Below, piece after piece: positions 47,413 through 58,089 of a DNA stretch of 64,000 bases (position 1 is its first letter; each line of letters opens with the position of its first letter). Under the pieces are notes generated by a model that was given only the letters and a program-made list of their open reading frames with translations, ran no database searches and was not told the DNA's origin. The stretch is from Aulostomus chinensis (Eukaryota; Chordata; Actinopteri; Syngnathiformes; Aulostomidae), in assembly GCA_037954235.1 (NCBI GenBank), contig JBBMOA010000004.1, positions 1,035,001-1,099,000 of the forward strand, in the 5' to 3' direction. The position numbers and the translations under genes were made by a program.

Positions 47413-49059
47413 TGTGTTTATCTGTGTATTCCTGTTTGTGTGATCACAACAAAGAAACAACAAAGCCTCAGGACTCAGCAGTGAATGATTTTGCCCATCA
47501 AGTAAGCCCCTTTCAAGACTTCTACCTGGGCTGTCGCACCAATGGAAAGCACAGATCTTGGTTTGGTTGCTAACTGGTTTGATTATGACACAAGCTAGCT
47601 GGATTTGATTGAATGGGTAGCCGCCACCAGTATTCCTGTCAAGGTATCTTTGTCCAAGTAGCGACAACAAGAAAAGGCCATTGTTGCTTACTCATCATGT
47701 TTGATTCCTAGACGCTCCCCTCGGTCCATGTTGAGTGTTCCTGCGCCCTGCCCATAGCCATAACCTTTGGGGCCGTACTTCTTCCCGTAGCATGACTTGC
47801 AGTAGATCTCCTGGTCATGACTAGCCAGGGTGGTGCTGTCTAAACCCTTCCGGCAAACCACTAAGGACACAGAGAAAAAGACATACAAGATTGAAATAAA
47901 ATTACCCAACACTAAACAAATACATACAAAATCTTGGCAGTTACCTTTTACAGCAGTAATAATTTGAATGGGTTCCCTCAACCAAAAGCCAGAGGGATTT
48001 GATTTGAATTGGGTTATTGCAGAAAATAACTTCTGTGGTAAACAAAAGTTTGCCATGTTTTGTTTAACATCATCTTCACAAGTGAACACCACTTACAATT
48101 TTCTAAGCGTGAATTCAATGGTTGAAGTACAAAGCTAATGTCATGCAAAGACAACTAGATTTTAATAGAAGAGCGCCACAACTAGCTGTTAGCATTTTTG
48201 AACAACTGGTTCCATCATCTCGTATTGTTTTTTTTTTTGGTTAAATGTCTGAAGTAAGATCTGTGGTTAGCACACACTTAAGATCTTCAAACATTTTGTT
48301 CTGTTGCATGAATTAATCTGTGATTACCATTTTTGTGAATTTCAAAACCTCTGTGCTTGAAAAGGCAAGCAGCTGAATGAGATTACGGAGGTTGCATGGA
48401 TATTAAACATCATCATGCTGAAGGCAAAAGAAGCACTGAGCTAGTTATTAGAGTTAAAAAAAGTATGATAGCACTGAAAAGTTCATTTTGGCAACAAACT
48501 AAAGATTGTACTAAGTAAAAAAAAGCAGCACCATGGCTTGAGACTGCACACCCGCTGGCTGTTGGGATTAGTTGAATTCTTCACACAATGGCCTGCACTG
48601 TGTGAAGCTCCACTTGTATGACTGGCTGGAAAAATGTCCCCAATGGATCCTGTCACCTAATGGCCGATAGATTTCTTCATTTACATAAGTGCTTTAAAGT
48701 TTCCTTCATCATGAATGCGATGCTACATGCAGTGAGTGGAAACAAATGGATAACTGAGCGCCAATGCAGCTCTGACACCACTGCTTGACATTTCTGTGAA
48801 CAATGAAAAGAGTTTCACCAAGAATGAAAATACATTTGTGAATGTTCGAGAAAGTCAAACAGAAGTGGACAAAAAGGCAGACAGCCAAGGACATTAAGTT
48901 CCCTTGCTCATCATTTCCTCAGTGGGAGTATCATACAGTCAGTCTGTAGTTGTACAGCAGAGCTGCCAGAAAACTAATTGGCTCCAATTGCTTTGATATA
49001 AGTGAGTGTATAATCCAGATTTCTGCGTGCGTGCCTGCCTGCATGGGTGCATGTGTGCA

Positions 49060-49138
<79 letters not shown>

Positions 49139-50734
49139 TGTCTTTGAAGGGACATGTTCACTGACATTTCAGGGATTGTTCAGAGGCTGCCCACCCGCCG
49201 CTTCAGAATGAACTTAACAACCAATGTCTAAAAGGGGGAGAAACAGTAAAAGCCCTCATTGTAGGATGAAACAGTGCTTGCCAGTCTTTCACTGGACTCA
49301 ATGCTCTCTATAATGACCTTTTCAAAGCAAGGAAAAAGAGTTTGTATCAGTGCTAATGGGGAAACTGTGACATGTATGACTATGACTGCCTTTGGTGAAC
49401 TTTGCAATTTAACACAGTGTTTGCTTAACATTTCAGTGATTAAATTATCACAGCTGTCGTCAAGTTTTCAAAGTTAGCTGCTCTTGATTCTGTTAAATCA
49501 GCTGAGTCCCCTGTCAACCAAAAACAAGTGCACTGAATAAAGGTTTACAGGTGTTACGTGTAAGCGTAAGTCAAATTGCAAAGCCATTTGTGTTTTACAT
49601 TCTAACATGGGGGGAGGTGTGGCAGCATTTCCTACAGCAAACCAGTAAACATGTCAGTAGCCACACTGAACTTTGAGATGAAATTTTGTAAACAAGATCA
49701 GTAGTACACCAGGGGCTTGTACAGTGAAGCCAGTTCAACATTCCCAGAATATCTGAAGTTTAAGTTGCGAAATGCTTTTAGGATAAGTAGTAGTAATAGT
49801 GGCAGTTGTACTAGTGGTAGTACCATGATGGTATCAACTCACATCAACAAAGCATTTCCCCACCTAGTTGTGTACATGTTCTCATAAAATCCGTACCATC
49901 TCCACCAAATGACCAAAATAAAGGGACAGACACATATTTTTCTAAAAGAAAAAAATATCAATATCAGTGTTCCATCATAAATATCACCTTTGACTGAGAA
50001 TAGGCAGTGCAGAATATGGCAAATAGGTAAATACTCGCAACATTCTTTCGGCTGCAGCTTCATACATAAATGTACCAGTTGAGAAACACAGGAGACACAA
50101 TTGTGGGGATAAAAGAGCTTGACAAACATTTTTGACACCTGAATGACCCTCCCCCTATCCATGCAGCTTATGTCGATGGGAATGGCAATGGTGAGATGTA
50201 ATTGGTCATTAGGTGGTGCTTTTATGGATTTTGACCTCTCCCATATCTCTGGGTCTAGGTCTGCAGCATGAGTAACAATGGCGATAATCTCCCCCAGAAA
50301 GTGAACCACCTTAGTCGAACATAAATCACCAGGCTGACCCTGAAGTTACCCCATTAACCCTCAAAATCCTGCTTCCTAGCACAAGCTTGTTTGCTACTTA
50401 AAATAATCTCCGTGGAGCTTTAATTTGTCATCCTCTCATTTTGGACTGAGAACAGACTGAACACTATGTGTCTTACTATCGACTCTCGGGGTAGAAAATG
50501 GTATCACAAACCGGGGCAAACTAGTTGGTTTGCATGTTAAGTCTAGCAGGTATCTCAGTGTCATACGTGTTTTTGAGTGTTTGATATCCATTTATACATC
50601 ATCTTCATTCAGAGGTACTTACTGCAAAGAAAACAGCATTTGTGAAAACACTTCCCATCACACTGCACTTCCTCAGCATGGTAAACAGTTCCGTGGCACG
50701 CTCCACACTTGTTGCCTCCTCCCCAGTTTGGCAT
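43296..50734 (-). CDS. csrp2: csrp2 (CRP2/SmLIM), two-LIM-domain protein, whole coding region
   Basis: Cysteine- and glycine-rich protein 2 is a LIM-only adaptor of smooth muscle and mesenchymal cells. It binds actin-crosslinking partners and acts with SRF/GATA factors in the nucleus (family knowledge). Five coding exons, transcribed right to left: 50734-50623, 47860-47692, 45088-44959, 44390-44297, 43372-43296. They total 582 nt, giving 193 residues as in human. LIM1: C10, C13, H31, C34, C37, C40, C58, C61, followed by [18 protein letters not shown]2 sits in exons 4-6 with the same glycine-rich follow-up, [18 protein letters not shown]. The basic KKYGPK is the usual nuclear signal. Residue 169 is Ala where human has Gly. 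The gene is tail-to-tail with zdhhc17, as in other vertebrates. Confidence 0.97.
43792..44256. mobile_element. 465-bp foldback (long inverted repeat) in the last csrp2 intron
   Basis: The left arm runs from 43792 to about 44026 and the right arm from about 44037 to 44256, around a spacer near gtaccgtgac. Paired segments include ctgttattagctgttgtg with acaacagctaataacag, gacactgatgaggaagctga with its complement near 44125, and aaactaaagaag with cttctttagttt. There is no transposase frame and no clear target duplication. Copy number elsewhere is unknown. Confidence 0.85.
44297..44390 (-). CDS. csrp2: csrp2 coding exon 5 counting the 5' UTR exon (LIM2)
   Basis: Minus strand: acceptor ctctcag, donor gtgagg, 94 nt. 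Codes [20 protein letters not shown] followed by [11 protein letters not shown], the second half of LIM2 with its His and Cys zinc ligands. Confidence 0.97.
44959..45088 (-). CDS. csrp2: csrp2 coding exon 4 (linker and start of LIM2)
   Basis: Minus strand: acceptor gtccaccag, donor gtgagg, 130 nt. Codes [20 protein letters not shown], then [23 protein letters not shown]. The linker is as long as in human. Confidence 0.96.
46233..46490 (+). repeat. gtggtgcag dispersed repeat in csrp2 intron 3
   Basis: Starts gggcggcacagtggtgcagt and passes through ggatctttctgtgtggagtt and cacaatccaaaaacatgcaa. It has an internal deletion replaced by a C run (46441-46450) and ends tagaaaatggatgg. Confidence 0.9.
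46594..46910 (+). mobile_element. Harbinger-like transposon fragment with MADF-type reading frame
   Basis: The left end ttaagcctggtttatgcttt resembles a terminal repeat abutting TTA. Three direct 11-base units (cgccgtaccta) follow at 46625-46657. At 46800-46870 the plus strand codes [19 protein letters not shown], similar to the MADF/Myb-like accessory protein of PIF/Harbinger elements. No matching right end is seen, so the copy is truncated. Confidence 0.55.
47105..47409. repeat. (CT)n at 47116-47152 and (GT)n(GA)n at 47353-47409
   Basis: Two simple-sequence tracts in csrp2 intron 3, about 200 bases apart and of opposite purine/pyrimidine polarity on the plus strand, so they could pair as an inverted repeat. 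Confidence 0.95.
47692..47860 (-). CDS. csrp2: csrp2 coding exon 3 (LIM1 and glycine-rich region)
   Basis: Minus strand: acceptor tccttag, donor gtaagc, 169 nt. Codes [20 protein letters not shown], then [20 protein letters not shown] and [15 protein letters not shown]. Nearly identical to human CSRP2. Confidence 0.97.
49061..49138. repeat. (GT)n microsatellite, about 38 units, csrp2 intron 2
   Basis: An almost uninterrupted GT run of about 76 bases; long enough to be highly variable in length. Confidence 0.98.
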
Positions 50735-50745
50735 TGTGTGCTGTT
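50623..50745 (-). CDS. csrp2: csrp2 exon 2 (start codon and first half of LIM1)
   Basis: Minus strand: acceptor cttcttag, 11 bases of leader, ATG at 50734-50732, donor gtaagt. Codes [20 protein letters not shown], then [17 protein letters not shown]. The start matches human [13 protein letters not shown]. The following Met is split a|tg. Confidence 0.96.
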
Positions 50746-51165
50746 CTAAGAAGCGACCAGACAGAGAGAACATGAGAAACACTGTCTGCCTGTCCCAGCT
50801 ACAAGCGTTGATAAACCCGCCTCTGAACTGGGATCCTACATGGGTTTCATACTCATAGATTGACAAAATGGGATTACCAGATTGACATCGATTTACTGTA
50901 AATTTAAATAATTTGTTCCAGGGAAAGTACAAGGAGATGGCCTTTAACAAATTTTTACTGCTGCGCTCCAAATTGTAATGACATAATGAGTTGAAAACTA
51001 TATCCTGAGAAAAATACAAAGCAGGGCAGATTAATACCCAGAGGCATGCCTCTCGGGATTTTGTTTTCTGATGACTGGCAGGCATAAAACACACAATGAG
51101 TGGGGTAAACCTTGTTGTTACTGCACAGAATTATTTTGTGCAAATTGTGGTGCTAAACCTATACT

Positions 51166-51240
51166 TGCAAAGTGTCATGATATAACTTTTGTTTGGATTT
51201 GGCGCATTACAAACATAATTGACCTGACTTGAATTGACTA
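51166..51240 (+). repeat. 3' tail of the dispersed fish repeat (copy 3), csrp2 intron 1
   Basis: The tail aagtgtcatgatataacttt, then ggatttggcgcattacaaac and attga-rich DNA, matches the tail at about 450-540. Confidence 0.7.
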
Positions 51241-51685
51241 CTGCACAATCCCGCCCTGTTTCTGTAATTATGGACGCTATAAATGTGTCCAGTGGGTGTC
51301 AATTACCTTCCATAAGTGAACAATGTAACATTGTTAAGATGCAAAGCAAGCCTGCTGTGATGTCATACATTTAGACATTACAGGGTGCTGGTTATTAATT
51401 GGAAAGAAAATACAGGAGAACCTATTGATTTTGTCTAAAGTTTAAACCTCCTCCCATGTAGATTAGAGACTGGGTGACAGGCTTCAACAGGACATGGGAG
51501 AAAAGGGGCACCTTCCAGACCTGGAGTGTGTGATTGGAATGAGTGGGTTAGGAGGACAAAAGGCTTTTATTTTCCTCAAACCAACACACTCAGTATCTTG
51601 GTATCCAAATTTAGAATGCTACTATGAAGTAAGAAGATGCAACCCTAAACTGACATCCAGAGAGTTGAACTCTGTTCGTGCGCAC

Positions 51686-51738
<53 letters not shown>
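51686..51738. repeat. (GT)n microsatellite, csrp2 intron 1
   Basis: An uninterrupted GT run of about 50 bases. Confidence 0.98.
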
Positions 51739-52128
51739 ATTAAAAGGGTTCAATTCTATTTCTCTGACTGCTTCCGTTTTACCAAGCTGTAAACACATGT
51801 CGACGGCAACAGTTCAATATTCTTCTTTAATAACTCTTTATTTCGTCAAGTAGTTTAATTTATACATAGAATAACAACGTATGAATATGAAAAAACACCA
51901 AGAAAACAATATTTATTTCAAATTAATTTGGCCTCCTATCTTGGTTCAAGTATGGGAAAAAATATTTTACCCGTAACCTGTAGCTAACTTATAGCGTAAT
52001 ACCTGTCTACACTATTATATTGCGACTTTGAATGACGTTGACTGACAAGCCATCAACCCGTGAAATTAAATGAAATAGGTTTTCAGTTCGTCTGCATTCG
52101 GTTTTAGAATAATGTGTTCCTGTCTTAC

Positions 52129-52245
52129 CTTGAAGGAGCTTCAAAGCAGCAGGTAGAGTCCAGCTGTCAATAGTTGCCTGTGTATCCCGCAGCACACTTC
52201 ACTGACTCTTTGACACGCCACATACTCCGCATATTTGCTGCAGGG
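52129..52245 (-). other. csrp2: csrp2 non-coding first exon (5' UTR), probable
   Basis: Minus strand stretch ending in ctccttcaag|gtaagaca, a strong donor at 52129. The right-hand limit is a guess: upstream lies ccccttaaatcccc, a possible TATA-like / CArG-like sequence near 52257-52270. CSRP genes usually begin with a UTR-only exon. Confidence 0.6.
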
Positions 52246-54077
52246 AGAAGCGGGGATTTAAGGGGCGTGAACGCAACGCTTCTGCCTTCATGCATAGTCA
52301 TTTCAAACTATCTTAAAGGAACAGCTGCACACAACCTGGAGTGGCTACGGAGAGGAAAAATGTTCTAACTTTCTTTGTTGTGGCCGCACAATATTCATGA
52401 TTCTCTCAATTTTATTGATTTGTGCCCACAAACTGAATCAGTTTTGGCCACAAAACAACTTGTTCCTACACTTTGACTAATTTGTAGGGTTATTTCCCCT
52501 GTCCTCAACATAACTAGAGGATAGTAGTTCTTTATTGTGGCTCCAAAACAACAAATTTCAGGGAATTAGTGACAAGATGTTTAATTTCTAGGAGCAATTA
52601 TATCCCCTGGCGTCAAAATAACAACAATGAAGGAAATTATATCTTGTGGTCATTAATTACGCTCAAGAAATCAGTTATAACTTTTTGGATCAAAATATGC
52701 CTTTTGCCTCTGTTGCAACAAAACATATTATTTATCCATAATATTTATTTGGCAGGTGTTGTGACCTCTCAGAACTGCATCAGTCCACATCAGTCTCCTG
52801 TAATAATTCTCCCCCCTGTTGACCAGTGCATGTAATGACATTTTTTTTGTAGCATAGACAAAAAAGATAGAGACCCCCTTGTGTCTGATGCACTGCATAG
52901 CTCTAGAAAAGTTATGATCATGAAAACAGTATAAATGCTTATGCACCACCTTTCCTTTGAGCTTTCACGTTGTAAATCTCTCCTGTTTTTAATGCAAAAT
53001 TGGAGCCACACTGTGTAAACATTAGAGATTACAGAACACTTTGACATCAAAGTGGAAAATCACCAGAGAGATCTTGATTAATGTGCAGGCTAGAGACTTA
53101 TATTTTAAAGCAAAGGCAATCTATATAATTGCAGACATCATGTCACATAGTGGATTTAGTTTCATGAAACTTCCCTTCCTCTCGACCTGGAAGAGAACTG
53201 GCATTATTGATTGAATTCCAAGACTTGTTCACAGAGTTGCAGTAAATCTGGTTTTGGGGTGAACCAACATTGGCTATGTTATCGTGTCATATGCAGCAGC
53301 TGGACTGCATCTGCAGAGAAAAATGTCAGTTTTACACTTGTGCTGTTTCAGACGAATGACTTTGCCGTTTATTTATCCTGATCACACTGTTGTACCATTT
53401 GATTAACATGACCTGTGCTCATATATTCATGTAAAGAATGTTTTTTCTGTAATTTATCAAAGTTAATTTAGGTCAATTTTATATCCGATAAATGATTGCT
53501 CGATGATTGCCTCCAGCCCTGTGTTTAGTTTGTTCCTCTATCCCATTCTCAATAACACTATCTCAGTCGTACCTTTAGGGTATTTCTTGATGAACTGAAA
53601 TGATTTTTTGTTGTCAAAAGCTAAGGTCACTGTTGCCTCACCTAAAGATGATCTCACTTCGATGCAATTTCTCGTCTTTTCTTGAAAGTCTCAAGGGGAT
53701 TTCCTCATATTTGATCTTAATGAGGAACTGAAAAGGGAGCAATTCTAATATCTACCCTCAGACTCCCAAACTGAGGGGCATACATCGGAAATATCTGCGA
53801 GTTTCTGAAGGCTGTCCTACTGACAAGTCAAGAACATGAGGGTTCTGCCAGTCACAATTTGAGCCCTTAATGCCCCCTTACCCTAAATTTTTATTTCTGT
53901 AGAATTTGCCTGAGGGAGGGAGAGTTTCCAGGAAGTGTGAGTGAGATGGTAAATAGGATACTGAGCTGAAAAAATTGCCTTGTGATTTCTGAAACATCAT
54001 CTGAAAAATAGTGTTTTATTACTAATCTCATCATAATTATTCACTTGTTATAATTAAGGTTGCTTGAGTTCAACCTC

Positions 54078-54447
54078 CATCCATCGTCGTCTTCCGCTTA
54101 TTCCTTACTAGTAAGGGTCGCGGGGAGGCTGGAGCCTATCCCAGTGTCAATGGGCGAGAGGCGGGGTTCACCCTGGACAGGACGCCAGTCCATCGCAGGG
54201 CCAACACAAAGACAAACAACCATTCACACTCACATTCATACCTACAGTCAATTTAGAGTATCCAATCAGCCTAGTCCCCAAATTGCATGTCTTTGGACTG
54301 TGGGAGGAAGCTGGAGTACCCAGAGAGAACCCACGCAGGTACAGGGAGAACATGCAGACTCACACAGAAAGATCCCGCGCCAGGACTCGAACCCAGAACC
54401 TTCTTGCTGTGAGGCCACAGTGCTAACCACTGCATCACCGTGCAGCC
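54078..54447 (-). mobile_element. near full-length gtggtgcag retroelement with 13-bp target duplication
   Basis: About 370 bases, minus orientation, from ccatccatcgtcgtcttccg at the tail side to tgctaaccactgcatcaccg at the head. Both ends are flanked by tgagttcaacctc (54065-54077 and 54448-54460). This copy defines the limits of the family, whose other members here are truncated or internally deleted. Confidence 0.9.
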
Positions 54448-56136
54448 TGAGTTCAACCTCATTTTTAATTTTTTTTTTTTATAAACAAATTACTTCTATT
54501 TTGGTCAATATTAAAGCAACAACATCTGGAGGGAAAAGGCTGTAAGACCTCTCAATTTCTTATTTTAACTTTTACCAGCTTTTTATGCTGACCCCTGGAA
54601 TATTTTCTTAAATCTCTCTATCTATTACATCTCTTATTTTTATGTTCCATTTTGACTGTGTACCAAAAGAATTCTGTTTTGTGTCTTTGTGGGTAATGAT
54701 GGTCAGTCACTAATAGACACACATTACATTGAGTGTTCGTTAGGGTAGTTAATTTATAACTAAATGTAATCTAAAGCAGGGATGTTTTGCTTGCAAATAC
54801 CTTGATCTGCAAAGTACCTAAAATACCAGATAAATGTGGTTGAGTAAAAAGTACAATATTTCAGTCTGAGATGCAGTGGAGTGCAAGTACATTGTGGCAT
54901 GAAAAGAAGACTCAAGCACAAGTAACTGAAATGCCTACTTGGTTTCGTTTGAACACAAAGGAAGTTACATGCCTCCTCTGCATCTAATTAACTTTTTAAT
55001 TGTCCCATCTGTTGAGGTTTTAAAGTGAAACTCCTCTGTGTTCAAATATCCGTCAGTTCGTATTTGATACTGAAGATCTTTGACTGGATGTTCTCTGACA
55101 GATGCTGTGTTTTTAGGTGACCAAATCAGCCTGATCCGACCCCGAGTTTGCACTTGACGTGCTCTTGTTATTCACTGCTGGAATTCCGTGTATCGTGAAT
55201 AAGAATCAACTTTCTGTTTACAGTTTATCATACCTCCGTGGGCATTATCAATGTTTTCCGTTTTTTTTTTTTGTCCCCTTCTCAGGAAAACCTTGAGGGA
55301 ATATCTTCAAATCTCGTTCATGTTGACAGAGACTTATTCCATATTTATATATATATGTGTCTGGTCAAAAATAAATAATCAGCAGCTAGACTGGTTGATT
55401 GAGCAAGACAACACAGGGCACCAATTCTAGTCCAATAGTAGTCATCTTTTTCATCCACATCATATTAATTGCACAGAACTTGTTGTGACTGAGCACAAGC
55501 ATGTCATTCACCCATCTGCTACTTCTTCCAAGCGAAGGCACTGGGCTCTAAATTACTGATATTTGCAAATGTGTAGATCTATAAACTGAAGCAATCCGTC
55601 ATAATTTTAATTTCTTCCCCCACTGTACTGAAACGGGTTTCCTGTGTCTCATGTAGGTTGTGTGTGACCCTTTCCATCTTCATCTTTAAAAAGTGAAAAC
55701 ACAGTGTAAAACTTTCTTGATGGCCACTGAGGTATCATTTAAAATAGGATTTCGAAATCGGAAAACACTCCCTCCAAAAGTGAAATTCAACATTCATTTG
55801 TTTTTATTTGTGACAGTCACATCGCGGAAAAGCAGTTTGGTTCACAACTACAATTTTGAAAAGTTAAGACAGCTCAGCCGACACTATCGCTTGCTGTGTC
55901 ATGATGGTTATCATACAGTAAGCTGCATTTTACATTCTGCATTTTATCATCCAAGTATCAGATGACACGATGAATACAATGCACATAAACAACTGTACAT
56001 TAATAAACACGTCCACTCATCAGAATGGATTATCTGTGCACCCTTTGGTGTGACATCGCTGCCAAACGATTCCCAGCAGTTTGTCTGTACATAGCACCTC
56101 TTTTTTTTGGCTGGCAACTTGATAAACAAAACAGTA

Positions 56137-56804
56137 CCTTTTAAAGGATCACACCAACTTTTTGGGGAAATAGACTTATTTTGTATCTTCTCCAGACCCA
56201 GACCAAACGATGGATACCCTACATTCCTCTACTCTGTTACAGAGCTGAGACCCACAGATACTAGCTGACCGCTAGTTAGCTTAGCATAATGAATAGTAGT
56301 GGATGGAATGTGTTAGCATACATCCCATCAACAGTAATCAGATCAGGTTTGCGACCATGGTTTGTCCAGAGCTAATCCTCTTCATCCTCTCTTAAAAAAA
56401 GTCAGCTGTCATAAATAATAGTAGTTTCTTTGTTAATCAAACAAATTTTTTTTTTAGCCGAAGTTTTAATGTGCTGAATCAAATCTTTGCACCAAGGGGT
56501 TCTAACTATAATTTCTAAAAGTAAAATAGTTTGTACAAATATTTTACTTCATACAAAAGCATTCCATTAATATGGGAAAAAAACAGTTTAAAAAGTGATA
56601 ACTTTTTGATAACATTTGACAGAGCTATGCTAACACTTCCCACCAACTATCATTCATTGTGCTAAGCTAATTAGCTGTTAGGTGGTGTCTGTGAGTCTCA
56701 TCTCCCTCATGCATCACAGAGTGAGAGGATGTCTGTCTTGTCTGGCTCTCGGCAGGATGGACAATAAGTGCGTCCCCCAAACAGTTAGTATGTTCCTTTA
56801 AAGC
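56137..56804. mobile_element. MITE-like element with about 30-bp terminal inverted repeats
   Basis: The left end ttttaaaggatcacaccaac tttttgggg and the complement of the right end (ctttaaaggaacatactaac tgtttgggg) agree at about 24 of 29 positions. The interior has the gttagcttagcataatg block common in fish repeats. A relative sits at 37807-38314. Confidence 0.7.
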
Positions 56805-57018
56805 TTATTGTCCTGTAACAGCACCGGCCAAGAGAAGATTGTGGTCAAACTGTGAATTGCTTGTATTTTTTTGGGGCTGTATGAATGTAATACAGTAGTG
56901 AAAAAAATACAGCAAGCTACTTATTCTCCTGGATAAATAAAAGTACAAAAAGTTCTTTACAGTACTTTTTCACTTCTCTGGTAAAATCATTCAAGTATTC
57001 AAGTACCTGACAGGGTCA

Positions 57019-57219
57019 TCACACATCAAGTTCCCCTTTATTTTTCAGCTCTGGAGCTAAAGGTTTGAAAATGAAGCACTGAAGTTGCTGATACTCAGAA
57101 CACACACAGCACAAGTAACATTTCTCCCCCACTGTGCAACATCCAGTCCCCTGGTTGGCTGTAAACATGCACTTCACAGTACAGTCTGAGATCTTGTGAG
57201 AGAACTCTTTAGGATCCAA
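57019..57219 (-). CDS. unidentified Cys-rich terminal-exon-like open frame
   Basis: Minus strand: a good acceptor (attgtttttag) at 57220, then a 66-codon frame starting LDPKEFSHKISDCTVKCMFT and continuing with GTGCCTVGEKCYLCCVCSEY to TGA at 57021-57019. It has nine Cys, and aataaa lies near the end. I recognise no family. It could be the last exon of an unknown gene, an alternative last exon of e2f7 (the donor at 59680 has a compatible phase), or chance. No start codon is present. Confidence 0.3.
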   Translation of the reverse strand: MDPKEFSHKISDCTVKCMFTANQGTGCCTVGEKCYLCCVCSEYQQLQCFIFKPLAPELKNKGELDV

Positions 57220-57677
57220 CTAAAAACAATCGGATTAACGATTTTTTTTTTTACGAATACTTAGTGCTAAAATGTGTCATTACAGTTCCTGTAGAATTAA
57301 CATATATTAGCTAAAATATAAATAGCAATTGAGCTCTAATACACAAGTGATAGAGAGGGAGTTAGGTAGCGTGATCATTGTCTAATGGGGGTAAAAAATA
57401 AGGCTGAAACACAATACTGCAGTGACCAACTCCCACCACAGGAGAGCACTGTTTCATTGGTAATACAGCTTCCCTTGTTCATTCATAAATATGGCGTCCC
57501 ATGATTAAACCATGAGTCACCGTAATTATGATGTAGACATCATTTAAATTAAATATGAGCATCTTAAGACCTCTGATCCTTTAGAAATTTAATTTGTAGG
57601 TTACAGCTTTGCTTAAATGTTTAATGTTTATTTGTTAATAACTAACAAAGCACCAGAAATTTGATTCTATTTCTCAT

Positions 57678-57700
57678 ATAAAAAAAAAAAAAAAAAAAAA
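57678..57700. repeat. poly(A) run
   Basis: About 20 A in a row just before the coding-like stretch at 57733; possibly the tail of a retroposed sequence on the plus strand. Confidence 0.9.
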
Positions 57701-57732
57701 GCAGTAACACCTGAGTGTTATCACTTCACAGC

Positions 57733-58079
57733 GCATTGTGACCAGCTTGTACCACTACAGCATCGCGGCGGTCCTGTCCCGTCTAGTCATGTGACTGACC
57801 AGCTGGTGGGTGGCCAATGTCCAGCCTCCTCTGGGCGGAGCCTCTCTTGCGGGTATCTGGTGCGGTACGGACTACACTGCCCAGTGTGCCTGGGGTCTGG
57901 AAGAAAGCCTTCGTGACAGACAATGGGATATCCTTTGGAGTGTGTGGAGTCTGTGGAGGGACAGAAAAGTGTCAGTTTGGAAAATGCACTCAGAACTATT
58001 CTGATTTAACGGATTTTGAAAAGATTTGGTCAGATGACAAGTATCAGCAAAACAAAACTGTTTGCCTGCAAAACACCAG
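57733..58079 (+). other. unidentified coding-like, GC-rich stretch ending in a strong splice donor
   Basis: Follows an acceptor-like ttatcacttcacag. The first part reads RIVTSLYHYSIAAVLSRLVM then stop. A second frame has GYLVRYGLHCPVCLGSGRK, and a third has KKAFVTDNGISFGVCGVCGG TEKCQFGKCTQ, ending at aacaccag|gtgaag (donor at 58080). The three frames would need introns or frameshifts to join. Composition is unlike the AT-rich surroundings. I recognise no family; a decayed gene, an unknown exon or a transposon-derived stretch are all possible. Confidence 0.3.
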
Positions 58080-58089
58080 GTGAAGCAGC

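Larger units (their letters stand above)
52250..57018. other. intergenic region between csrp2 and e2f7, first part
   Basis: AT-rich, no coding exon recognised. Holds the full-length dispersed repeat at 54078-54447 and the MITE-like element at 56137-56804. The rest shows nothing I can support. Confidence 0.6.
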
